Assembly: GCA_964548275.1 (NCBI GenBank)
Contig: CAZJQI010000019.1
Span: 1-64,000, forward strand
DNA from: JAUVUV01 sp964548275
GTDB lineage: Bacteria; Gemmatimonadota; Glassbacteria; GWA2-58-10
Direction: 5' to 3'
Length of the DNA stretch: 64,000 nucleotides
A program made the translations under genes and the position numbers. Below the pieces are notes generated by a model. That model was not told the origin of the DNA. It ran no database searches and was given only the letters and a program-made list of their open reading frames with translations. Numbering within the stretch: the stretch's first letter is position 1; every line of letters starts with the position of its first letter. This document shows, in pieces, positions 1 through 7,826 of the stretch.

Positions 1-101
1 CCCCTAGAAAGGAACCTGTTATGGCCTCGGGCGATTTATGAATAATTCAGGTTAAATTTGTTAAGGTGAGTGAAAAAATTTCAATTGCTCAATCATGTGC
101 T
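1..101. other. non-coding, downstream of topA
   Basis: This short stretch lies beyond the topA stop codon and runs off the window edge. I see no open frame of interest and no clear hairpin terminator in it. Confidence 0.5.
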
Positions 102-2444
102 CTAGGACGAGTCCTCCGAGCTATCAGCGGCTGAGGCTGTCATCAGGTCTTCGTCGCTGAATTTCATTTTGCAGGAGGCGCAGTGAGTCACCTTGTCTCT
201 TCCGTTGCGGTAAGTTTTTTCATACAGTGGCATCGTCCCGCAATTCGGGCAGGAGATATTAAGCGGCCTGTCCCACGTGGCGAAGTCGCATTTCGGGTAA
301 TTGGTGCAACTGTAAAATACTTTTCCCCGCCGGGTCTTTTTCTTCACCAATTCGCCGTGGCAGCCTTCACGCGGACAGGGGACACCGGTGGAGAGAGGTT
401 TGATATTGCTGCACCTGGGGTAGTTGGAGCAGGCAAGAAAAGGCCCGTAACGCCCGTTTTTTTTAACCATCTGGCTGCCGCACTTATCGCATACCACATC
501 GCTTACTCTTTCCTCGACTATCCGGATATTGCCCCCGTCGTCACGCTCGAACTGCTTGATATTCTTACATTGCGGAAAATTCGAACAGCCAAGGAACGCA
601 CCGTGACGGCTCCAGCGGATCACCATTTTTGAGCCGCAAATATCGCAGTCGATATCGGTTTTCACAGTCAGCTTTTTACGGTTGCTTTGTGCAGCCTCGA
701 GAGCCTGGGAGAAATCGCCGTAGAAATTCTTAAGCACTTTCAGCCAATCCATGTGCCCTTCCTCGACCTTGTCCAGCATGCTTTCCATTTGGGCGGTAAA
801 TTTCACGTTGAGAATGCTCGGGAATCTTTCCACCAGCAGGCCGTTCACGGCAAAACCCAGGTCAGTGGGTTTCAGCACTCCCTTGACCCGTTCGACATAC
901 TCTTTGTCTAGAACTGTACTCATGATAGCCGCATAAGTCGACGGCCGACCGATTCCGTTGGCCTCGAGTTCCCGTATAAGCGAGCTTTCCGTGAATCGCG
1001 GAGGGGGCTGGGTAAAATGCTGGCGGGGTGTCACTTTCTCCAGGTTCATCAGCTCGCCGGTGTTCATTTCCGGAAGAAGGGTGTCTTCACCGTTACTCGC
1101 CTCGCCCTGAATGCTATTCTGTTCGAGGTGATCGATATAGACGGCTGTAAAACCCGGGAAACGCATAACACTGCCTATGGCGCGAAGGACGAACCGGATG
1201 CCGGCCTGGATATTGACTGTTGTCTGGTCGTAAATTGCAGGTGTCATCTGGCAGGCCACGAAACGTGACCAGATAAGCCGGTACAGATTGGCCTGGTCTT
1301 TGTTCAGAAAAGGCGCCATCTGCTTGGGATTGCGAAAAGCCGAGGTCGGCCGGACGGCCTCATGGGCGTCCTGTACCTTGCCCTTGGCTCTGGCGAACCT
1401 GTTTGGAGACTTTGGCAGGTAGTCTGCGCCATATTCGGCTGAGATAAGCTTTCGCACCTGGTTCAGAGCAGTCTCGGCCAGGCGGGTGGAATCGGTTCGC
1501 ATGTAGGTTATCAGGCCCTCCGCGCCCTCTGCCCCGATTTCCACGCCTTCGTAAAGAGTCTGGGCCACCTGCATCGTTTTTCTGGCCGACCAGCCGAATC
1601 TTACAGCCGCCTCGCGCTGCATAGTACTGGTGATAAACGGCGGCGGGGGATTGCGCTTTTTCTCTTTGCGCTCGACCTCGGCAACCACAAATTGCGGTAC
1701 ATTGCGAAGTTCGGCGGCTATTTGTTCGGCTGTTTTTTCATCTTTTATCCAGAAACGATCCTTGCGCTCGGCCTCGGTATCCGGCCTGGTGACCAGCCTG
1801 TCGCCGTTGACACTCCACAGCTTCGCGCTCACTTTTCCCGACCTGGGGGTGAGCAGCTCGGTCACGATACTCCAGTATTCTTTTTTCCTGTACGCCCGGA
1901 TCTCATTTTCCCTTTCGCAGACCATCCGCACAGCCACTGACTGGACTCTTCCTGCAGACAGCCCGCTTCGGACAACTTTCCAGAGCAGGGGACTGATCTT
2001 GTAGCCCACGAGCCTGTCAAGTATCCGCCTGGCCTGCTGAGCTTCGAAAAGGTTCCGATTGAGATGCTCCGGATGGGCAGTTGCCTCCAGAACTGCGTTC
2101 TTGGTGATCTCGTTGAACAAAACCCGGTGAATCTGGTCGTCGTCTTTGCCGAGAAGGCGGGCCAGGTGCCAGGCTATCGCTTCACCCTCACGGTCCGGGT
2201 CCATGGCGAGATATACCTCGGCGGTGTCCCTGGCTGTGCGCTTGAGGTCATTGACAACTTTTTTCTTGCCCTGGATAATCTCGTATTTCGGCTTGAAATT
2301 GTCCTGCAGGTCAACTCCCAATTCTTTCTGGGGCAGGTCGATAACATGGCCCATCGAGGCCTTGACCTCGTAACCCTTGCCCAGATACCTGCTCAGGGTT
2401 TTAGCCTTTGCTGGAGATTCTACAATAACCAGACTCTTGCTCAT
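102..2444 (-). CDS. topA: DNA topoisomerase I
   Basis: Type IA topoisomerase that relaxes negative supercoils through a transient 5'-phosphotyrosine. The protein has 780 residues. The TOPRIM domain is at the N-terminus (VIVESPAKAKTL at about residues 5-16, metal-binding DPDRE at 82-86), and the active-site tyrosine lies in YMRTDST near residue 310. The C-terminus carries four Cys4 zinc ribbons in a row (CDICG, CDKCG, CPREGC, CPNCG). I chose the ATG at 2444 because MSKSLVIVESPAKAK is the family's normal N-terminus; the frame stays open eight codons further upstream. It is the last gene of the aroC-aroK-smg-topA run; smg and topA are neighbours in many bacteria. The identification is secure. 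Confidence 0.98.
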   Translation of the reverse strand: MSKSLVIVESPAKAKTLSRYLGKGYEVKASMGHVIDLPQKELGVDLQDNFKPKYEIIQGKKKVVNDLKRTARDTAEVYLAMDPDREGEAIAWHLARLLGKDDDQIHRVLFNEITKNAVLEATAHPEHLNRNLFEAQQARRILDRLVGYKISPLLWKVVRSGLSAGRVQSVAVRMVCERENEIRAYRKKEYWSIVTELLTPRSGKVSAKLWSVNGDRLVTRPDTEAERKDRFWIKDEKTAEQIAAELRNVPQFVVAEVERKEKKRNPPPPFITSTMQREAAVRFGWSARKTMQVAQTLYEGVEIGAEGAEGLITYMRTDSTRLAETALNQVRKLISAEYGADYLPKSPNRFARAKGKVQDAHEAVRPTSAFRNPKQMAPFLNKDQANLYRLIWSRFVACQMTPAIYDQTTVNIQAGIRFVLRAIGSVMRFPGFTAVYIDHLEQNSIQGEASNGEDTLLPEMNTGELMNLEKVTPRQHFTQPPPRFTESSLIRELEANGIGRPSTYAAIMSTVLDKEYVERVKGVLKPTDLGFAVNGLLVERFPSILNVKFTAQMESMLDKVEEGHMDWLKVLKNFYGDFSQALEAAQSNRKKLTVKTDIDCDICGSKMVIRWSRHGAFLGCSNFPQCKNIKQFERDDGGNIRIVEERVSDVVCDKCGSQMVKKNGRYGPFLACSNYPRCSNIKPLSTGVPCPREGCHGELVKKKTRRGKVFYSCTNYPKCDFATWDRPLNISCPNCGTMPLYEKTYRNGRDKVTHCASCKMKFSDEDLMTASAADSSEDSS

Positions 2445-2683
2445 AAATACTCCATACTGACCCGGCAAATATTTCCAAGCTATCCAATAGATTTATCCGC
2501 CGCTGCCTATCGTGCCGAGCTCTGCAATAAAGATGCACGAATTACAGCGACGTGCAACAAAAACTGCCGACAGCCCAGGCGCCTAGCCGGCAGGATTGGG
2601 ATTTTATCAGGCAACCGGAATTAAATAATTACGCCTTCCAGCCCGCTCCAATCTGCCCTGGAGCGAATGGCTGCCCGGACTGA

Positions 2684-3190
2684 TCAATGTAAACGCTTGT
2701 TGCGAAAATTGTGCCAGAGCGGGGATTTATTTTTCTGATCCCTGTCTTCGACGAGAGAAACATCCCCTTCCCCCTCATCCTCCAGCACCAGGTCCATCAT
2801 CACCGACTGCAACTGCTCGCCGTTTTCCACCTCGATTTTATTATCTGTAATATAATTGATAAGTTCCTCGGTCTCTTCCTCGCTGATCAGGCCCAGGCCT
2901 CGCATCAGGCACAGGGAGCCGTAGGCGTCCCTGCCGATATAACGGGTTTCGCTGGAGTCGAGGATACGGAAAGACTTCACCCGCTGAAAGTACTTTTCCC
3001 GGTAGCGCACATCCGAGCCTTGCGGTTCAAGCTGAAGAAGGTAGACGTTTATTCCCTTGGTAATTTCTTCCAAAGTATAGCCGAGTTCCATCAATTCCCT
3101 TGAAATCTGTTTCATCTGCTGCTCAAACAATTCGTACGGACGGAACTTATTCTGCATGTAAGAGATGATCTCTTCCAGATTCCTCTGCAA
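2684..3190 (-). CDS. smg: Smg/DUF494 family protein
   Basis: A 168-residue protein matching the Smg (DUF494) family: an N-terminal helical segment (MQRNLEEIISYMQNKF), a central FRILDSSE segment and a region ending GLISEEETEELINY. The biochemical role of Smg is not established. In Escherichia coli and many other bacteria the gene sits beside dprA and topA-type genes, and here it directly precedes topA, which supports the family call. The last 30 residues are acidic, then basic and variable. It lies 62 bp after aroK on the same strand and probably shares its transcript. Confidence 0.85.
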   Translation of the reverse strand: MQRNLEEIISYMQNKFRPYELFEQQMKQISRELMELGYTLEEITKGINVYLLQLEPQGSDVRYREKYFQRVKSFRILDSSETRYIGRDAYGSLCLMRGLGLISEEETEELINYITDNKIEVENGEQLQSVMMDLVLEDEGEGDVSLVEDRDQKNKSPLWHNFRNKRLH

Positions 3191-3252
3191 CTTGCCTCCT
3201 CAAACTTATCTTCAGATACACCGAATTATTCAGCACGGCTTGCGGCCAACGA

Positions 3253-3804
3253 TCAGAGATCTGCGTCGCTCCGGGACAAAGAAAGTTTTTCAAGAATTCT
3301 TTGACTTACTTTACCCACGGTGAGGCCATCTGTTTGGACTAAAAAATCACACTCCTGGTAAAAGGGTTCTCTTTCAGCCAACAGGCGGACTATCTCAGCC
3401 TCGGGATCGGCCACCGAGAGAAGCGGCCTCGGTTTTCCGCTGCTTGTTCGGAACCGACCGAGGATTGATTTCACCGAGGCTTTAAGCCAGATAACGCAAC
3501 TGTGGCGGCGGAGAAGTTCCCTGTTGACCGGATCGATCACCACGCCGCCGCCTGTGGCGATTACCTGCCCACCAACCGGAAGCACGCGGGCCACTGCCTC
3601 CCGTTCCAGCCTGCGAAACTCCCTTTCACCGTGCAGGGTAAAAATTTTTTCAACAGAAGCTCTCGCTATTTTGGTGATTTCTGCATCCAGGTCAACGTAG
3701 TTCAGCCTCAGTCTTCCGGCCAGGCTCCTGCCAACGCTGCTCTTGCCGGTGAACATGAAACCGGTCAGGGATATGCTCGGCTTGCCCAGGTAAAGTGAAG
3801 ACAT
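3253..3804 (-). CDS. aroK: shikimate kinase
   Basis: Phosphorylates shikimate at the 3-hydroxyl with ATP, the fifth step of the chorismate pathway. The protein has 183 residues, typical of AroK/AroL. The P-loop is GFMFTGKSSVG near residues 16-26. DLDAEI follows as the shikimate-binding DxD region, FRRLE and the GGG of ATGGGVV are the other shikimate-contact motifs, and RPLL marks the lid. The start is 6 bp past the aroC stop, so the two genes of the same pathway are co-transcribed. The identification is secure. Confidence 0.96.
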   Translation of the reverse strand: MSSLYLGKPSISLTGFMFTGKSSVGRSLAGRLRLNYVDLDAEITKIARASVEKIFTLHGEREFRRLEREAVARVLPVGGQVIATGGGVVIDPVNRELLRRHSCVIWLKASVKSILGRFRTSSGKPRPLLSVADPEAEIVRLLAEREPFYQECDFLVQTDGLTVGKVSQRILEKLSLSRSDADL

Positions 3805-3810
3805 TTCGGG

Positions 3811-5016
3811 CTAGGAAATCCTTTCAAGATAATGTTTGTAATTGGCCTCGATGTCAAGGAGGTTATCCCCGCCGAAAAGCTCGAGAAAAGCATTGGCCAC
3901 CTCGATTGCCACCACTGCCTCGCCGACCACGCTGGCCGCAGGCACGGTGGCGACATCACTGCGTTCGGTGGAGGCTTTCACCGCCTGGCCGGTGGCGATA
4001 TCCACGCTCCAGAGCGGTTTCATCATCGTGGGAATCGGTTTTTTAAAAGCGTGAAGGATTATCGGCTCGCCGTTTGACATGCCGCCCTCGGTGCCTCCGG
4101 CGCGGTTGGTTTTGCGGTAGTAAGCCCCGCTATGGTGCGGCCTTCCGGGAACCGGTTGGCCCGGTTCGCAGTGGAATATTTCATCGTGCACCTGGCTGCC
4201 GGGCTTGTGCGAATTCTCCAAGGCCGGGCCGACCTGCGCTCCCTTGACTGCGGGGATCGAGACCAGGGCGCGTACCAGGCGGGCATCCAGCCTGCGGTCC
4301 CATTGGGTGTAACTTCCAAGACCCGGCGGTACCCCGGCCACCACTACCTCAAAAATGCCTCCCAGAGTATCCTTTTCCTCCATGGCGCGCTTGATCCGCT
4401 CGATCATCGCCTTCGTGCCCTCGGGCGAAAGACAGCGCACCTCGCTTTTGTCCGCCAGCTCACTGATATCCTGCGGCTCGATCCCGCTCTCCGCACTCCA
4501 GGCCGGGGATTCCACCCCGCCGAAAGCGATCACGTGAGAGCAGACCGAGATGTCGAAATGCCGCAGCAGGGTTTTGGCGAAAGCCCCTACCGCCACGCGC
4601 ACGGTTGTCTCGCGGGCGCTGGCCCGCTCGAGCACATTGCGCACGTCCTGATGGCCGTATTTCAGCGCTCCGGTAAGGTCAGCGTGGCCTGGACGGGGAT
4701 TGGTCACCAGCTTCCCGGCCACCTGTTCCGGGTCATTGTCCTCCGTGCTCATCACACGTTCCCAGTTGGCCCAGTCCTTGTTCCAGACAACAAGAGAGAC
4801 CGGGCTGCCCAGGGTCTTCCTGTCGCGAACCCCGGACAGGATATCGCAGCGGTCGCGTTCGATTTTCATCCGTTCGCCGCGGCCATAGCCCATCTGGCGG
4901 CGCGCCAGGTCGCGGTTGACAGCCTTTAGATCAACCCTCACTCCAGCCGGGAAATTATCGATTATCGTGACCAGCCCTTTGCCGTGGCTTTCGCCCGCTG
5001 TGAGAAATCTGAACAT
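3811..5016 (-). CDS. aroC: chorismate synthase
   Basis: Converts 5-enolpyruvylshikimate 3-phosphate to chorismate using reduced FMN. The protein has 401 residues. Signatures visible in order are GESHGKGL at residues 8-15, the RRQMGYGRG segment that binds substrate and FMN, GALKYGHQDVRNVLERASARET, and GGTEGGMSNGEPI near residue 310. It is the first gene of the minus-strand operon aroC-aroK-smg-topA, behind a promoter at 5121-5149. The ATG at 5016 gives the family's usual MFRFLTAGESHG start. Confidence 0.98.
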   Translation of the reverse strand: MFRFLTAGESHGKGLVTIIDNFPAGVRVDLKAVNRDLARRQMGYGRGERMKIERDRCDILSGVRDRKTLGSPVSLVVWNKDWANWERVMSTEDNDPEQVAGKLVTNPRPGHADLTGALKYGHQDVRNVLERASARETTVRVAVGAFAKTLLRHFDISVCSHVIAFGGVESPAWSAESGIEPQDISELADKSEVRCLSPEGTKAMIERIKRAMEEKDTLGGIFEVVVAGVPPGLGSYTQWDRRLDARLVRALVSIPAVKGAQVGPALENSHKPGSQVHDEIFHCEPGQPVPGRPHHSGAYYRKTNRAGGTEGGMSNGEPIILHAFKKPIPTMMKPLWSVDIATGQAVKASTERSDVATVPAASVVGEAVVAIEVANAFLELFGGDNLLDIEANYKHYLERIS

Positions 5017-5120
5017 GATGCCTGTACCTTTCGAGTTTATTTGTCGGCAATCAGTAAGGCCGGGGTTAAATCAAAGGAGCGAAACTAAGACGATCCGGCG
5101 AAAAAGTAAATAATAAAATT

Positions 5121-5149
5121 ATCATAACCGATTCGCCCTCAGTTTGCAA
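5121..5149 (-). promoter_or_regulatory. sigma70-type promoter of the aroC operon
   Basis: Read on the minus strand there is TTGCAA (5144-5149), a 17-bp spacer, then TATGAT (5121-5126). Both hexamers are close to consensus and the spacing is optimal. The leader to the aroC start would be roughly 100 bases. Inferred from sequence only. Confidence 0.6.
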
Positions 5150-5199
5150 CCGGGGCAAATCAACAAAAATCCAAACCGGTTCAAAGCCGGCAGCAAGGC

Positions 5200-6621
5200 T
5201 CACTCCCCCTGCCTCGGCGCGGTGGGCCATTCGTTGACAAACCAGTCGATCAACTCCCGGTTTTCGCCCAGCCGCTCGATCTCGGCCTTGTAGTGCTCAG
5301 CAATTCCTGTCAGTTCGGCTACCACCTCGGGGTTTTCCTCTGCCACATCGAACCGCTCGCTCGGGTCCTTCTCCAGGTTGAAAAGCAGGGGCCTTTCGGG
5401 GACTTTCCAGTTCTCCTGGCGCTGGTAACCCGGCGCACCGCTGTGGTCGTAGTAGCGGAAATGGAGTTTCCACTTTCCGTGGCGCACGGCATTGAGATGT
5501 TCACCACGGTAGAAATAGATCGTCCGGGTGGGCGAGGCTTTGCCCGCCAGAGTGGGTATCAGGTCGATCCCGTCGATCAGGTGATCTGCTGGCAGTTCTG
5601 CTCCGGCAAGTTTCACGCAGGTGGGGAAAAAGTCCAGCGTGGAGCCGACCTCCATGCAGACCCGGCCTGAGGGCAGGTTTCCGGGCCAGCGGGCGATCAT
5701 CGGCTCGCGCATGCCGCCCTCCCAGGTGTCCCCCTTTGCGCCACGCAGCAGGCCGGCCGTGCCTCCTTTCAGGTTCATATGCCACCAGGGGCCGTTGTCG
5801 CTGGTGAACATCACCAGGGTGTTCTCGCCAAGCCCCAGGCGGTCGAGTGTGTCGAGGATCCGGCCCACGCTCCAGTCGATCTCCTCGATCACGTCACCGT
5901 AAAGGCCGCGCCTGGATGTGTTGAGAAATTTCTCCGAGGCGAAAAGCGGCACGTGCGGCATGGTGTAGGGCAGGTAAAGCAGGAATGGTCCCCCTTTCGA
6001 GCGCTCGATAAACGAGACCGCTTCCTCGGTGTAGCGCCTGGTCAATGTGGTCTGGTCCGTGGGGTGCTCGATCCGCTCATCATTGCGCCAGATATCGGGA
6101 TTGTACATGTCGTTGCTGTAAAGGATGCCGTAGTAATACTCGAAGCCCTGGCGCAGGGGGCGGTACTCGTAGGTGCTTCCCAGGTGCCACTTGCCGATAC
6201 AGGCGCTGCGGTAACCGAGGGGTTTCAGCGCCTCGGCGAGGGTGATCTCATCCAGCGACATGCCCTGACCGTTTCCAGGGAAAAAGACCTGGATCACCCC
6301 GGTGCGGATTGCGTTGCGGCCAGTGAGAAGAGCCGAGCGCGAGGGCGAGCAGACCGGGTTTGCGCAGTAGAACTGGGTCATCTGCACTCCCTCATCTGCC
6401 ATCCGGTTCAGACTCGGGGTTTGGATCGTGGGGTTGCCGCCGCGGTTCCAGTCTCCGTAGCCCATGTCATCAGCGAAAAGGATCACGAAATTGGGCTTTT
6501 TGCCATCCGAACCGGCCGTCCTCCCTGAGCAGGCGGTTTCGAATAACGAACCCGCAGCCAGTGCACCTGCAGCCGTAAGACCGAGCTGTCCGAGAAAAGA
6601 CCTTCTGTTGATGGAATTCAT
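5200..6621 (-). CDS. exported sulfatase (arylsulfatase family S1)
   Basis: A 473-residue sulfatase of the alkaline-phosphatase superfamily. It starts with a twin-arginine signal (NRRSFLGQLGLTAAGALAAGS), followed by a Cys that could be a lipobox or simply the cleavage region. The metal-binding FADDMGYGD follows. The catalytic motif CSPSRSALLTGR contains the cysteine that is oxidised to formylglycine. KWHLG, TSDNGP and the KGDTWEGGMREP region complete the family pattern. No FGE or anSME maturase gene is in the window, so activation must come from elsewhere. It lies downstream of the RraA-like gene, with a 28-bp palindrome between them. The likely substrate is a sulfated polysaccharide or sugar; the sequence does not say which. 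Confidence 0.93.
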   Translation of the reverse strand: MNSINRRSFLGQLGLTAAGALAAGSLFETACSGRTAGSDGKKPNFVILFADDMGYGDWNRGGNPTIQTPSLNRMADEGVQMTQFYCANPVCSPSRSALLTGRNAIRTGVIQVFFPGNGQGMSLDEITLAEALKPLGYRSACIGKWHLGSTYEYRPLRQGFEYYYGILYSNDMYNPDIWRNDERIEHPTDQTTLTRRYTEEAVSFIERSKGGPFLLYLPYTMPHVPLFASEKFLNTSRRGLYGDVIEEIDWSVGRILDTLDRLGLGENTLVMFTSDNGPWWHMNLKGGTAGLLRGAKGDTWEGGMREPMIARWPGNLPSGRVCMEVGSTLDFFPTCVKLAGAELPADHLIDGIDLIPTLAGKASPTRTIYFYRGEHLNAVRHGKWKLHFRYYDHSGAPGYQRQENWKVPERPLLFNLEKDPSERFDVAEENPEVVAELTGIAEHYKAEIERLGENRELIDWFVNEWPTAPRQGE

Positions 6622-6660
6622 CTGTAACCTTCCGGATTGATGTTCTATGCGATTTCAATT

Positions 6661-6688
6661 GTAGGGGCACGGCGCGCCGTGCCCTTAC
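6661..6688. repeat. 28-bp REP-like palindrome
   Basis: An inverted repeat with 14-bp arms and one mismatch. It begins GTAGGGGCACGG and ends CCGTGCCCTTAC, centred on GCGC. It has the same length and end bases as the perfect palindrome at 62697-62724, so it is a member of a dispersed family. It sits between the RraA-like gene and the sulfatase gene. Confidence 0.8.
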
Positions 6689-6696
6689 TGGTTGGG

Positions 6697-7530
6697 CTAT
6701 TTCACTGTCTGGTCCAAGGGGATTCCCAGGCGCTCGTAGGTTCTTCTTCTGCCCTCCTTGTCGCCGTCGAGGATATTCCTGGCATAGAGAGCCACCTTTT
6801 CGGCCACAGCCCGCGGGACCACCACCACCCCGTCTCCGTCAGCCACTAGCATATCGCCGGGGCAGACCAGCACTCCGCCGATTTCCACGGGCCGGTTGAT
6901 CGACTCAAGCTCGTTGCGCCCGGGCCGGATGCCCCGTCCCGTGTGGCGAAGGTACAGCGGAACACGCTCCTTTGCCACCTCGTCCACATCCCGGCTGGAG
7001 GCGTCGGTGACCACACCCACGGCCCCTTTCTCGAACCACTTGAGTATGTTGTTCGAGCCGATCGAGCCGATATCCCCCTGTTCGACATCATCGATCACGA
7101 TCGCAGTGCCCGGCTCGATTATCGAAACAAAAGCTTCCGAGGAGAGCTCCCTGTACCATTCACCCTCCCACCTGGAAAAATCCTCACCAGGCTCAGGAAG
7201 ATGCCCCCGCTGAGAGGGAACGTAACGCATGGTGAGGGCGATCCCGCGGAACTGGTGTTTGAGCGAGTCCAGGTCTCGCCAGGAGGGCTGAATCGAGTGA
7301 TGCACCAGGCCCCGGTTCGGCAGGCCCACCATGTCCAGTCCGTCGGAGACATCCGCCACGCGGAGGCCCTCGTAGAGTTTTAGCAGGACAACGTTCTGCT
7401 CGGCAGTGTAGGTTCTGGTCCCGATAAAATTAATCCCTTGTCGAAGGCTCTGCTCATCGGCAGTCTGAGCTGATGACAGCCGAAATAAAACAGGAATCAG
7501 CAGCATAGCTGTCAGGATCAAGGCTCGCAT
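6697..7530 (-). CDS. exported RraA-family protein
   Basis: A 277-residue protein whose C-terminal two thirds match the RraA/HMG-aldolase fold: GSIGSNNILKWFEKGAVGVVTD, a RDV segment, and the PGDMLVADGDGVVVVP motif typical of the family. RraA-fold proteins include regulators of RNase E and class II pyruvate aldolases, so the true reaction is unknown. The chosen ATG at 7530 gives a clear Sec signal peptide (MRALILTAMLLIPVLFRLSSAQ); the frame is open 24 codons further upstream. Export is unusual for the RraA fold. It precedes the sulfatase gene on the same strand, suggesting a role in sugar-acid breakdown; that is inference. Confidence 0.8.
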   Translation of the reverse strand: MRALILTAMLLIPVLFRLSSAQTADEQSLRQGINFIGTRTYTAEQNVVLLKLYEGLRVADVSDGLDMVGLPNRGLVHHSIQPSWRDLDSLKHQFRGIALTMRYVPSQRGHLPEPGEDFSRWEGEWYRELSSEAFVSIIEPGTAIVIDDVEQGDIGSIGSNNILKWFEKGAVGVVTDASSRDVDEVAKERVPLYLRHTGRGIRPGRNELESINRPVEIGGVLVCPGDMLVADGDGVVVVPRAVAEKVALYARNILDGDKEGRRRTYERLGIPLDQTVK

Positions 7531-7826
7531 GGGCACCCCGCGTGTTAAGGTTCTGAGGTTTAAAAAAGTATGAGGAAAATATTCGATCCCGGTGACAATC
7601 ACCCGGTAAAGCAGGGAAGGATTTTACAAAATTCAGCTTACCGCTCAATAAATAAATCTCCCGGCCCTGGATGTCAAAACAAACTTTTATATGTATCTAT
7701 CCCGGGCAATGCAGGCGATACTCAGCCTTGCGCTTTTTTTGTCTGGATACCGCCATTGGTGCGGGTTATATTTGTTTGCAAAACAGGCTGGAATATCCAC
7801 AAAAATACAATCAGCGGGGGCAAACG

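Noticed and set aside
4132..4929. Long open frame antisense to aroC (265 codons)
   Set aside because: It lies inside a secure chorismate synthase gene on the other strand and has no recognisable domain; it reflects GC-rich codon bias.
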